Shown here piece after piece: positions 51,541 through 59,297 of a stretch of 64,000 nucleotides of DNA (position 1 is its first letter; the number at the start of each line of letters is the position of its first letter). Below the pieces are notes generated by a model, which was not told the DNA's origin, made no database searches, and saw only the letters and a program-made list of their open reading frames with translations. A program made the translations under genes and the position numbers. The DNA lies in assembly GCA_002338655.1 (NCBI GenBank), contig DDIU01000006.1, forward strand, positions 59,225 to 123,224. The letters are read 5' to 3'. Source of the DNA: Flammeovirgaceae bacterium UBA1842 (GTDB lineage: Bacteria > Bacteroidota > Bacteroidia > Cytophagales > Cyclobacteriaceae).

Positions 51541-52146
51541 TTATTTACCAGAAGCATATCTTTTAGCTACTTCATCCCAATTGATAACATTGAAAAAAGC
51601 AGAAATGTAATCTGGTCTTCTGTTTTGGTAATTTAGGTAATAGGCATGTTCCCACACATCAATACCCAATATTGGAAATCCACCACATCCTGTGTTTGGC
51701 ATCAATGGGTTGTCTTGGTTAGGTGTAGAACATACTTCTACTTTACCCCCTTTGTGTACACAAAGCCAAGCCCAACCTGAACCAAATCTTGTAGCAGCTG
51801 CAGCAGCAAATGCCTCTTTGAATTTATCGAATGAACCGAAAGCTGTGTCAATAGCTGAGGCCAATTCCCCAGATGGAGTACCTCCACCGTTTGGTGACAT
51901 CACTTTCCAAAATAAGTCGTGATTGTAATAGCCACCACCGTTATTTCTAACTGCATTATTATCAGTGTGCTTGGCCAATAAATCTTCTATTGATTTACCA
52001 TCCATGTCAGTGCCTTCTATTGCCTTGTTTAAGTTGGCTGTATAACCAGCATGGTGTTTTCCATGATGTATTTCCATGGTACGAGCATCAATATTTGGTT
52101 CTAGTGCATTGTGTGCATATGGTAAATCTGGTAATTGAAATGACAT
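51541..52146 (-). CDS. sodA: Superoxide dismutase (Fe/Mn family, likely Mn or cambialistic)
   Basis: A 201-residue enzyme with the Fe/Mn SOD ligands: His in TMEIHHGKHHAGY, His in GGGYYNHDLFW, and the Asp/His pair in GIDVWEHAYYLNY. The metal-selecting Gln is in the second domain, TPNQDNPLMP, as in Mn enzymes (Fe-SODs usually carry the Gln in domain 1), so Mn or cambialistic use is likely. It converts superoxide to hydrogen peroxide and oxygen in the cytoplasm; no signal peptide is present. An inverted repeat overlaps its putative promoter. Confidence 0.95.
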   Translation of the reverse strand: MSFQLPDLPYAHNALEPNIDARTMEIHHGKHHAGYTANLNKAIEGTDMDGKSIEDLLAKHTDNNAVRNNGGGYYNHDLFWKVMSPNGGGTPSGELASAIDTAFGSFDKFKEAFAAAAATRFGSGWAWLCVHKGGKVEVCSTPNQDNPLMPNTGCGGFPILGIDVWEHAYYLNYQNRRPDYISAFFNVINWDEVAKRYASGK

Positions 52147-52172
52147 GATGTTATGTGTTTTAGTTTAACAAT

Positions 52173-52195
52173 TCGTTATACTTCAAATATAACGA
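52173..52195 (-). promoter_or_regulatory. SOD promoter with overlapping inverted repeat
   Basis: TCGTTATA (52173-52180) and TATAACGA (52188-52195) are an exact inverted repeat with a 7-base spacer, 27-49 bases upstream of the SOD start. On the minus strand the repeat contains TATATTTG, fitting the -7 consensus TAnnTTTG, so a bound protein would cover the promoter. An oxidative-stress or metal regulator is the obvious guess, unproven. Confidence 0.5.
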
Positions 52196-52261
52196 TAGCT
52201 GACTGAACAAAAAACGAAATACGTTTATGTTAATCTATGGGGTCATTTGTTTTGTCTATAT

Positions 52262-52318
52262 CTTCGACAGGCTCAGATTGACAAATCGATAAGCCTGCCT
52301 GCCGGCAAGGCAGGCTCG
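52262..52318. repeat. TTCGACA-GCTCAG repeat copy plus 23-bp palindrome
   Basis: TTCGACAGGCTCAGATTGACAA (52263 onward) belongs to the repeat family found five times at 61.5 kb. It is followed by GCCTGCC-TGCCGGCAA-GGCAGGC (52293-52315), a GC-rich palindrome unlike the AT-rich surroundings. Confidence 0.6.
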
Positions 52319-52332
52319 GATTGACAAACATG

Positions 52333-52400
52333 ACGTCACTTCGACTGTAAGGAGAAGCCTCCCGTTTGGAGGTACTAATTAGGAGACTTCTCACTGCGTT
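52333..52400. repeat. Degenerate copy of the GIY-YIG-associated repeat unit
   Basis: ACGTCACTTCGACTG-TAAGGAGAAG at 52333 onward, then TACTAATTAGGAGACTTCTC, reproduces the direct copy, AATT centre and start of the inverted copy seen at 36.7-37.3 kb, but without a nuclease gene. Confidence 0.7.
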
Positions 52401-52497
52401 TTCAGTGAGAGATATAGTGTTTTCCTCAATGTCCTCTGGGAGTAACACTGAGATACTTTCGACTGGATCAAACTGACAAATGTTTTGATAAACACAT

Positions 52498-52633
52498 TAA
52501 ACCCTTTCAGGGTTGTTTTATAGTCTTTTTTATTAACATTTAATCCCTTCGGGATTTTCAATTGACAAATCCCGAAGGAATTAAATACAAATAGAAGTAT
52601 ATCATAGTTTAGTTAAAACCCCAAAGTGGTTTA
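52498..52633. repeat. Nested pair of palindromes
   Basis: The inner hairpin pairs ATTTAATCCCTTCGGGATTT (52538-52557) with AAATCCCGAAGGAATTAAAT (52567-52586). The outer arms TTAAACCCTTTCAGGGTT (from 52498) and a matching AAAACCCCAAAGTGGTTTAA (52615-52633) enclose it. All four arms belong to AT-rich, REP-like sequence with GGG/CCC cores. Confidence 0.65.
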
Positions 52634-52650
52634 ATAGTTTATTGGCCTAT

Positions 52651-52701
52651 AAGGAGACTTCTCGCTGCGCCTGTCTGCCGATGGGCAGGCTCGAAGTGAC
52701 G
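52651..52701. repeat. Inverted repeat copy interrupted by a second repeat
   Basis: AAGGAGACTTCTCGCTGCGC (52651-52670) and TCGAAGTGACGT (52691-52702) are the two ends of an inverted copy of the 36.7-kb repeat, separated by CTGTCTGCCGATGGGCAGGC, itself a short palindrome. One repeat seems to have inserted into another. Between 52147 and 52737 I see no gene, only these repeats. Confidence 0.65.
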
Positions 52702-52737
52702 TTAGCTGGGAGATCCTCACTCTTAAGGAAAATCAGC

Positions 52738-53187
52738 TTATTCCCTCAATTTTTTGAAAAATTCTGAAACCAAAGCCCCAGCCTCTTCAGCCAACAATCC
52801 GTGGCTTACCTCGGTTTTTGGGTGAATGAGGTTTTTATTTAACGTACTAAAACCTCGTTTTTCGTCACTGGCAGCATATTTCAGTTTGCCAATTTGTGAC
52901 CAGTATAATGCTCCGCCACACATGCCACAGGGTTCAAGTGTGACGTAAAGGGTGCATTCATTGAGGTACTTGGTGCCAAGGTAATTGCATGCGGCTGTTA
53001 TGGCCAGCATCTCCGCATGGGCAGTAGGATCGTTGAGTTTCTCAGTTTGGTTATACGCTCGGGCTATGATCTGATTGTTGACGACTACCACAGCCCCTAC
53101 GGGAATTTCCCCTTCCTCCTGAGCCAGATGAGCCTGTTTCAAGGCTTCCTTCATAAAATGTTCATCGCTGTGAATGGAAAGTGTCAT
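52738..53187 (-). CDS. tadA: tRNA-specific adenosine deaminase
   Basis: A 149-residue cytidine-deaminase-fold enzyme with the zinc motifs HAEMLAI (His, catalytic Glu) and PCGMCGGAL (two Cys). It starts MTLSIHSDEHFMKEALKQA, normal for TadA, and contains GAVVVVNNQIIARAYNQTEKLNDPTAHAE. It makes inosine at the wobble position of tRNA-Arg(ACG); related guanine deaminases differ at several positions, and TadA is more likely from length and the PVGAVVV start. Its start overlaps the stop of the upstream gene by four bases. Confidence 0.9.
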   Translation of the reverse strand: MTLSIHSDEHFMKEALKQAHLAQEEGEIPVGAVVVVNNQIIARAYNQTEKLNDPTAHAEMLAITAACNYLGTKYLNECTLYVTLEPCGMCGGALYWSQIGKLKYAASDEKRGFSTLNKNLIHPKTEVSHGLLAEEAGALVSEFFKKLRE

Positions 53188-53744
53188 TCTATGTTATTTT
53201 TTACTTTTATACTATTCATGATTTCTGCTGCCCTTGCCGTCCATTTATCTTTTATCCTTGTGGGTGCATTAAAACTAAATACAATGGTCTTCCCATTTAT
53301 CAATAGATATTGCACATAAGTGTAAGTTCTTACCGCTTCTTTTTTATCGAGTGTATATTGATCTCCATTGATCCGTGAATCAAATTCAAAAATGATATAT
53401 CTTTTATCATTTATCACCTTTATCTCCTCTTTAATAAAGTCTACCCGGTCATAAAGATTGACAATACTGGCTTTGAAAAAATCCTTAGCAATGTCAATAT
53501 CGGTGCTTCTCCAACGGGTAGCCGAAATATTAACGCTGAAATCCACTAATCTTTCATCATTAGAATAGGCACCTATTGGGTTTCGCACGGATGGATAGCG
53601 CTGGGCAATGTCCTGTGGGCTCATTGCATAAAAATTCTCAGGAAGGCTTACCGTAATGTAATCACCTATTTTTGTCTTTGTTAGCTTTTGTTGGCTGGGT
53701 TGAACCCAAAATATTAATGCAAGTGCGATTGATAATTTAATCAT
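53184..53744 (-). CDS. Secreted protein of unknown function
   Basis: About 186 residues from the ATG at 53744 (MIKLSIALALIFWVQPSQQ, a signal sequence); an earlier frame start at 53792 gives a less plausible N-terminus. The mature part has strands such as IGDYITVSLPENFYAM, SVNISATRWR, YIIFEFDSRI and YVQYLLINGKTIVFSFNAPT, and ends in a helix (KWTARAAEIMNSIKV). The pattern suits the small lipoprotein-like PsbP/Mog1-type fold (DcrB-like), which is inference from strand order. It overlaps tadA by four bases and lies opposite aspS. Confidence 0.65.
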   Translation of the reverse strand: MIKLSIALALIFWVQPSQQKLTKTKIGDYITVSLPENFYAMSPQDIAQRYPSVRNPIGAYSNDERLVDFSVNISATRWRSTDIDIAKDFFKASIVNLYDRVDFIKEEIKVINDKRYIIFEFDSRINGDQYTLDKKEAVRTYTYVQYLLINGKTIVFSFNAPTRIKDKWTARAAEIMNSIKVKNNIE

Positions 53745-53824
53745 TCGGGAAGGAAATTTATATCTATTGTTTTCGTGCAAACTTAATACCATTAACTTTG
53801 CGCCTCAAAATTATAACTTTTAAG

Positions 53825-55573
53825 ATGCTACGAACACATACTTGCGGGGAATTACGGATTAATGATGTAAACAAAGAAGTGACACTTTGTGGATGGGTTC
53901 AGAAGACCCGTGACAAAGGAAGCATCATTTGGGTAGACTTGCGCGATAAGTATGGAATCACCCAATTAATCCTTGAAGAAGGGGTGTCTGAAGAGGCTTT
54001 ATTGAAGAAAGCGTCCAAATTGGGTCGTGAGTTTGTAGTGAAGGCCACGGGCATGGTGGTAGAGCGACTTAGCAAAAATGATAAAATACCCACTGGGGAA
54101 ATTGAAATAAAGGTGAGTAGCCTTGAGGTACTCAATGCATCAAAAGTGCCGCCATTTACTATAGAAAATGAAACTGACGGTGGTGTAGACCTCCGGATGA
54201 AGTACCGATATCTTGATTTACGAAGAGAACCAGTGAGGAAAAACCTTCAATTAAGACATCAGTTGATGAAAGAAACCAGGGCTTTTCTTGATGGACAAGA
54301 TTTCATCGAGGTAGAAACTCCAATATTAATTAAGTCCACTCCTGAAGGGGCGCGTGATTTCGTGGTGCCCTCAAGAATGAACCAAGGCGAATTCTATGCT
54401 TTGCCGCAATCACCACAGACTTTTAAGCAGTTGTTGATGGTTTCTGGATTTGACAGATACTATCAAATAGTAAAGTGTTTTAGAGATGAAGACTTACGAG
54501 CGGACAGACAACCAGAGTTCACACAAATAGACTGTGAACTTTCATTTGTGGAACGCAAAGACGTACTCGACACATTTGAAGGATTGGTGAGACACCTTTT
54601 CAAAAATGTAAAAGGCATTGACATTGGCGAAGTACCTCACATGCCCTATAGCGATGCCATGAAATATTACGGTTCTGACAAACCGGACATTCGATTCGAT
54701 ATGCAATTTGTTGAGCTCAATGAGTTAACTCAAAACAAAGGATTTAATGTATTTGATAGTTCAGAATTGGTAATTGGTATCAATGCAGCCGACTGTGCAG
54801 AATATAGCCGCAAGCAACTGGATGCCATTACCGATTACGTTAGAAAACCTCAAATAGGAGCTAAAGGCTTAGTGTACGTGAAATGCAATGCCGATGGCAC
54901 ATTCAAATCTTCAGTAGATAAGTTTTACACTCAGGAAGACCTAAAAGCGTGGGCCGATAAAATGAATGCCAAGGCGGGTGACCTGCTGCTTGTATTGAGT
55001 GGTGATACCGACCACACCAGAAAGGCCATGAATGAGCTTCGTTTACATATGGGAACCGAACTTGGTCTTCGTAAAAAAGGTGAATACAAGCTGCTTTGGG
55101 TAGTGGACTTCCCCTTACTGGAATGGGACGAGGAGTCAAAACGATTCCATGCGATGCACCATCCCTTTACATCGCCCATACCTGAAGATATGGACAAGTT
55201 AGAAACCGACCCAGGGAATGTTAAAGCGAACGCTTATGACTTGGTGGTCAATGGGGTAGAATTAGGTGGCGGTTCCATTAGGATTCACGATAGGGCCGTA
55301 CAGCAGCGTATGTTCGATGCGCTTGGATTTACTAAAGAAGAAGCACAAGCTCAATTTGGTTTCTTGATGGAAGCCTTTGAATATGGTGCCCCTCCTCACG
55401 GTGGAATAGCTTTTGGCTTTGACAGACTTTGTTCACTTTTTGGTGGTTCCGATTCTATCAGAGATTATATCGCCTTCCCTAAAAACAATTCAGGAAGAGA
55501 CGTGATGATCGATTCACCAAGCCCGATTGATCAAGGTCAATTGAAAGAGTTGGGGATTAGTTTGAAGAAATAA
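53825..55573 (+). CDS. aspS: Aspartyl-tRNA synthetase
   Basis: A 582-residue bacterial-type class II synthetase from the ATG at 53825 (MLRTHTCGELR); a TTG at 53798 is in frame but not needed. The anticodon OB fold (1-105) holds VTLCGWVQKTRDKGSIIWVDLRD. The catalytic core has motif 1 (FIEVETPILIKSTPEGARDF), motif 2 (FRDEDLRADRQPEFTQID), the bacterial GAD insertion (about 280-420; FVELNELTQNKG) and motif 3 (GIAFGFDRLC). Asp-tRNA specificity loops QSPQTFKQ are present. It charges tRNA-Asp; no evidence separates discriminating from non-discriminating forms here. The next gene starts 17 bases later. Confidence 0.97.
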   Translation: MLRTHTCGELRINDVNKEVTLCGWVQKTRDKGSIIWVDLRDKYGITQLILEEGVSEEALLKKASKLGREFVVKATGMVVERLSKNDKIPTGEIEIKVSSLEVLNASKVPPFTIENETDGGVDLRMKYRYLDLRREPVRKNLQLRHQLMKETRAFLDGQDFIEVETPILIKSTPEGARDFVVPSRMNQGEFYALPQSPQTFKQLLMVSGFDRYYQIVKCFRDEDLRADRQPEFTQIDCELSFVERKDVLDTFEGLVRHLFKNVKGIDIGEVPHMPYSDAMKYYGSDKPDIRFDMQFVELNELTQNKGFNVFDSSELVIGINAADCAEYSRKQLDAITDYVRKPQIGAKGLVYVKCNADGTFKSSVDKFYTQEDLKAWADKMNAKAGDLLLVLSGDTDHTRKAMNELRLHMGTELGLRKKGEYKLLWVVDFPLLEWDEESKRFHAMHHPFTSPIPEDMDKLETDPGNVKANAYDLVVNGVELGGGSIRIHDRAVQQRMFDALGFTKEEAQAQFGFLMEAFEYGAPPHGGIAFGFDRLCSLFGGSDSIRDYIAFPKNNSGRDVMIDSPSPIDQGQLKELGISLKK

Positions 55574-55589
55574 ATAGATTAGCAGGAAC

Positions 55590-56204
55590 ATGAGAACCCT
55601 ATTTACATTAACATTTATTTTCTTGGGTTTGATTTATGCTCGTACTGAGCCTATGAGAATCTACTTTGAAATAGAGTATCATATTAATGATAAGAAAAAT
55701 CATGGGTTTATTGATGCCCCTTATGAAATTCTAACTGATGAACAAAAACAGAAGTTAATTGGTAAACAAGATAGCTTTTTGAAGAATTCAATTTATGGAG
55801 ATTCAGTAATCATATATGAATACCTTATTCAATATAAATTAGCAGATTACGCTGGTAACACAATAAGTTCTTTCCCGTGTCAAGATAATATTATTAAGGT
55901 TGCAGTAAAAGATCTCTCGAATGTAAAAATAATAAATGCTTATCAAGAATGGCCTGGTAATTCTATTGCTACCAATATTACAATTGATGATCTAATATGG
56001 CTTAATTCAAATAATAAATTATTGGACTCCTTTGAATTTGAAAATTGTGAAATAAAGGCATATGGTCACAAGGATTATCCAGAAATAGAAAGTTTATTGA
56101 AAGAATTGAAACTTCTTTATAAAAGCGGTAATTCCAATTCATTATCAGATTTGTTGAATAAACTTAAAAACAAAAAAGTTGTCATAATTAATTTTTGTGG
56201 ATAG
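55590..56204 (+). CDS. Hypothetical protein, possibly secreted
   Basis: A 204-residue protein beginning MRTLFTLTFIFLGLIYART, a signal-like segment without a clear cleavage site. The rest is Asn/Lys/Ile-rich with strands (IYFEIEYHIND, SVIIYEYLIQYKL) and a helical tail (SLLKELKLLYKSGNSNSLSDLLNKL). It ends in VVIINFCG. I know no family. The base composition is more AT-rich than aspS and the codon use less biased, so it may be foreign. It is followed by a 175-base stretch with weakly complementary GCTAAC/GTTAGC ends and then a toxin-antitoxin remnant, so this side of aspS looks like accessory DNA. Confidence 0.6.
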   Translation: MRTLFTLTFIFLGLIYARTEPMRIYFEIEYHINDKKNHGFIDAPYEILTDEQKQKLIGKQDSFLKNSIYGDSVIIYEYLIQYKLADYAGNTISSFPCQDNIIKVAVKDLSNVKIINAYQEWPGNSIATNITIDDLIWLNSNNKLLDSFEFENCEIKAYGHKDYPEIESLLKELKLLYKSGNSNSLSDLLNKLKNKKVVIINFCG

Positions 56205-56380
56205 GCTTGCGGCTAACATCACATATCTGTGTGGTGGGTATCAGAATGAAGTTTTGTGGAGATTGGAAAGTTTGCCTCAATTAATAAATTTTAAAACGGT
56301 GTGGTTTGTGGTAGCAATACATCCTAATCTAGTCGTTAGCAACAATTGCCTTCAAGTCGGAAAATTCTTAGCTTTATATT

Positions 56381-56554
56381 ATGACAATCGAACAAAAGAA
56401 AATATCACTTATCAACTGGATAACGAATCTAGAAGATGAGGTAACTATCGATCGAATTGTGAGATTCCAGAGATCCTCTCTAGATGAACTCCCTGATGCT
56501 ATAATCCAATTGTTAGAAATGGGGGCTGCTGAACCCGAGGAAAAATCTAATTAA
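56381..56554 (+). CDS. Small antitoxin-like protein
   Basis: A 57-residue acidic protein: MTIEQKKISLINWITNLEDE, then VTIDRIVRFQRSSLDELPDAIIQLLEMGAAEPEEKSN. Size, acidity and helix pattern match the short antitoxins that precede ParE/RelE-type toxins in Bacteroidota, with an N-terminal DNA-binding or dimerisation helix and an unstructured, charged tail. It lies 33 bases upstream of the toxin-like frame. A different frame (56197-56439, TTG start) overlapping it has no family signature and was rejected. Confidence 0.7.
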   Translation: MTIEQKKISLINWITNLEDEVTIDRIVRFQRSSLDELPDAIIQLLEMGAAEPEEKSN

Positions 56555-56587
56555 ACATACAAGTGCCAAAGACATTCTTAAAATGAA

Positions 56588-56794
56588 ATGAGAGAAGTTC
56601 GATGGACTGAAACGGCAAAGAAAACACTGCAAGAAACATCGGATTTTATCCTTCAATTATGGAACCCACAGGTTAAAGCGGATTTCATTGAACAACTTGA
56701 TTATAGAATAGGTCAACTTCAACAAAACCCTGAACTTGCACACATTTCTACTTGGTATTTCATTTATCCATGTATTCCTTTTCAAACTGATTAA
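56588..56794 (+). pseudogene. Truncated ParE/RelE-family toxin
   Basis: A 68-codon frame with a clear ParE start: MREVRWTETAKKTLQETSDFIL, QVKADFIEQLDYRIGQLQQNPELAHIS. After about residue 54 the family pattern stops, and the last 14 residues (TWYFIYPCIPFQTD) come from the tail of the convergent aminotransferase gene read backwards. ParE/RelE toxins are 90-100 residues and need the missing C-terminal strands and Arg residues, so this toxin is inactive. It overlaps the aminotransferase gene by 35 bases. The antitoxin is intact. Confidence 0.78.
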
Positions 56795-57590
56795 ACATCT
56801 CTAACAATTGACGAGAGATTGGCCCCGGCTTTCCATCCCCGATCTTTTGGTTATCAACTGCTGTAATGGGCAATACTTTCTTCGTGGTACCCGTCAGAAA
56901 AGCTTCTTTTGCTTGCAACAATTCGTCAATACTAATCTCCCTTTCTTCAATATCGTAATGCGAGGCAGCCATTTCCAGCACTTTCTTTCTGGTGACTCCT
57001 TTAAGGATATTCTTTTGGGGAGTAATGATTTTACCCTCCTTCGTAATTATAAAAATATTGCTTCTTGTTAATTCTAAAACCTGTCCATTATTAACATAAA
57101 GTGCGTCAAAGGCTTTCTCTTCCTTTATTTTCGATTTTAGCCAAATCCCCGTCATATAATTGACGGTTTTCACTTCTGGCAACTCTCTTAAAAAATTATG
57201 GGTGATTAATTTAACTCCGTTGGTATACAATTCTTCCGCTGGAAATGTAATAGGGCCCTGAGTGATAATAAGATTTGGCTTGCCTACACTATAGCCATCT
57301 TCAGAATACCCACCGGTCAATACCATTCTAATTCCGGATATCGGTAATTTATTTGCGGTGAGCAAACTGTTGACCTGCTCAATGACTTCCGATTTGGAAA
57401 ATGAGATAGGCAAGTGGGCTATTTTGGAAGAATTGTAAAACCGATCTAAATGATCTTCTAGAAAAAGCGGCTTGTTATCAACCGTTCTGAAAAAGTCGAA
57501 TATACCATACCCACGAAGTATGGCGAGATCATTAATGTTGAGTGTGGCTTTGGTTACTTCCAGTTTTAGCCCGTTTACGAAACAATACAT
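56760..57590 (-). CDS. Class IV aminotransferase (BCAT / D-amino-acid / aminodeoxychorismate lyase group)
   Basis: A 276-residue fold-type IV PLP enzyme: FVNGLKLEVTKATLNINDLAILRGYGIFDFFRT, the PLP lysine in VKTVNYMTGI (about residue 140), ELTRSNIFIITKEG and FLTGTTKKVLPITAVDNQKIG. These are the usual BCAT-like motifs, but they do not separate branched-chain transaminase, D-alanine transaminase and aminodeoxychorismate lyase. At 276 residues it is closer in size to DAAT/PabC than to IlvE. It is a lone gene; its 3' end overlaps the truncated toxin frame. Confidence 0.88.
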   Translation of the reverse strand: MYCFVNGLKLEVTKATLNINDLAILRGYGIFDFFRTVDNKPLFLEDHLDRFYNSSKIAHLPISFSKSEVIEQVNSLLTANKLPISGIRMVLTGGYSEDGYSVGKPNLIITQGPITFPAEELYTNGVKLITHNFLRELPEVKTVNYMTGIWLKSKIKEEKAFDALYVNNGQVLELTRSNIFIITKEGKIITPQKNILKGVTRKKVLEMAASHYDIEEREISIDELLQAKEAFLTGTTKKVLPITAVDNQKIGDGKPGPISRQLLEMFNQFEKEYMDK

Positions 57591-57644
57591 AGTTGAAAAT
57601 AATAATTTGAATTATGAATTCAATAAATAGCCGTTATTAATCTG

Positions 57645-58030
57645 CCCTTACCTCCTCAGGAGAGGGACACCAAACTAATTAATTTTGGCATAATAATTTA
57701 TAACACTTCGCACTACTTCCTGGGGTACATTTCCCCCGCTGGCGGGGGCTAGGGGGTGGTTCAGAGGTGAGAATAATGCAAATCCTATCATGGCTTTAGA
57801 ATATCTCCCTAACTCTTCGGAGATGGGGAAACCTAACCAATTAAAATAGTTGAAGTTATTCGGAAACCAGTTACATTATATCCGTAGACTCTTTCCCCCG
57901 CTGGCGAAAGTCAACCCTCTCGGAAAAGAGGACACCGACAAATTAGATTTGGTGTAATTATTCTGAATACTTTTCGCACTACTTTCTGGGGTAGGTTTCC
58001 CCTGTTGGCGAGGGTCAGGCGGTGGTCGGA
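57645..58030. repeat. Three diverged tandem copies of a roughly 120-bp unit
   Basis: The unit is seen at about 57645-57767, 57806-57915 and 57914-58030. Each has a short CTCC/GGAG-type hairpin, then GGACACC or GGAAACC, an AT-rich middle, and a TTTCCCCCGCTGGCGnnnG hairpin close to its end. Identity falls from copy to copy. I found no gene in the whole interval 57591-58033. The CCCCCGCTGGCGGGGG element resembles GC-rich intergenic repeats of Bacteroidota. Confidence 0.7.
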
Positions 58031-58033
58031 GAA

Positions 58034-59254
58034 CTAATCGAACTTAATACTCTTAATTGGATTGATCCTTACTATGAAAAAGGTAGGAATAGTAATGATC
58101 AGACTTACCGTTATAAAAGTGAGTACATTCAAGCCTAAAACAATCATCCAATTCCAGCCAATGGGCACGTAGCTCATGTAATAGTCGGCTGGGTTAAGGT
58201 GGATGATCTTAAAATAATACTGAATAGCGCATAAACCTAAACCCAATACATTCCCAATTACCAAACCTTTGAGCATCAACACGATGCCATTATAACTAAA
58301 TATTTTCCTGACCAAGGCATTTGGACTCCCAAAAGCTTTCAGCATCCCAATCATTTGTGTCCTTTCCATAATGAGGATCAATATGATAGAGATCATATTC
58401 ACACATACCACAAACAGTATTATACCTAAAAAGATGTTTACCTGGCGGCTGATTAGAAAAAGCCAATCGAATATCTGTATATATTTATCACTTACCTTTT
58501 CAACGTATAAATCAATAGGAACCGCTTCATTTAAAGCTTGTTCTGCCTCATCAATTTGATTGACATCCTTTACAAAAACCTCCATGCCCCCAGCGGTTGA
58601 ATCCGGCCAATTATTGAGACGTTGTATAAGCCGGATATCCCCAATTAAGAATTTGTTGTCAAAATATTCTGTCAGGTTGGTTTCGTAAATTCCTACAACC
58701 TTTAATTTTCGAACTCTCGGAGGGTTTTGAAAAAAATGGATGACAATCTCATCGTTAATACCGAGCTTGAGTTTGTTCGCAATGACCTTACTTATCAATA
58801 CCTCTTTAGAGTAATCGGTATCATTGAATTTAATAAACCGACCTTCTATTAAATTACTATCAAAACGGACCGTATCATATCTGGCACTCACGCCTTTAAA
58901 GACAACTCCCAAAACCTCCTCACTCGTTTTTACCAAACCCGCTTTGTGACTAAACTCCTGAACATGATCAACAAATGGAAAACTATCCGGGTGATTAAAC
59001 AAAACATTATTCAGTGATATAGGCGACTCTTCGAAAGAGTTTTCCAAAGTATATTTAGTAACATGTAGGTGTGAGCTAAATCCGTAAATCTTGTCCCTGA
59101 CGGTATTTTGAAAGCCTTTTAAAATCAAAAAAGACACAATCATTACGGCCAATCCAATACCAATACTGGCTACTGCAATTTTATGGATGGTGGAAGAAAA
59201 GCTTTTCTCCTTTCCTTCGGCAATACGGGAGGCTATGAAATAGGAAAGGTTCAA
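58034..59254 (-). CDS. LolC/LolE-type lipoprotein-releasing ABC permease
   Basis: A 406-residue protein with the MacB/FtsX layout: helix 1 near residues 27-48 (VASIGIGLAVMIVSFLILKGFQ), a large periplasmic domain (about 50-265; GIYETNLTEYFDNKFLIGDI), and three C-terminal helices (about 270-300, 320-345, 370-395; IILFVVCVNMISIILILIMERTQMIGMLKAFG). The N-terminal YFIASRIAEGKEKSFSSTI and the ERTQMIGMLKAFG motif are typical of LolE/LolC in Bacteroidota. It should work with a LolD ATPase to move lipoproteins to the outer membrane; no ATPase is adjacent. Confidence 0.9.
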   Translation of the reverse strand: MNLSYFIASRIAEGKEKSFSSTIHKIAVASIGIGLAVMIVSFLILKGFQNTVRDKIYGFSSHLHVTKYTLENSFEESPISLNNVLFNHPDSFPFVDHVQEFSHKAGLVKTSEEVLGVVFKGVSARYDTVRFDSNLIEGRFIKFNDTDYSKEVLISKVIANKLKLGINDEIVIHFFQNPPRVRKLKVVGIYETNLTEYFDNKFLIGDIRLIQRLNNWPDSTAGGMEVFVKDVNQIDEAEQALNEAVPIDLYVEKVSDKYIQIFDWLFLISRQVNIFLGIILFVVCVNMISIILILIMERTQMIGMLKAFGSPNALVRKIFSYNGIVLMLKGLVIGNVLGLGLCAIQYYFKIIHLNPADYYMSYVPIGWNWMIVLGLNVLTFITVSLIITIPTFFIVRINPIKSIKFD

Positions 59255-59297
59255 CTGATTTGTTTAATTTTAACGAGATTCAAAGTAAGACAAAAGT

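Noticed and set aside
56197..56439. 80-codon frame from a TTG
   Set aside because: No family pattern, overlaps both the end of the orphan gene and the better-supported antitoxin frame (56381-56554).
57591..58033. tRNA or small structured RNA gene
   Set aside because: Hairpins are present but no cloverleaf, TTCGA loop in context or CCA end was found; called a repeat instead.
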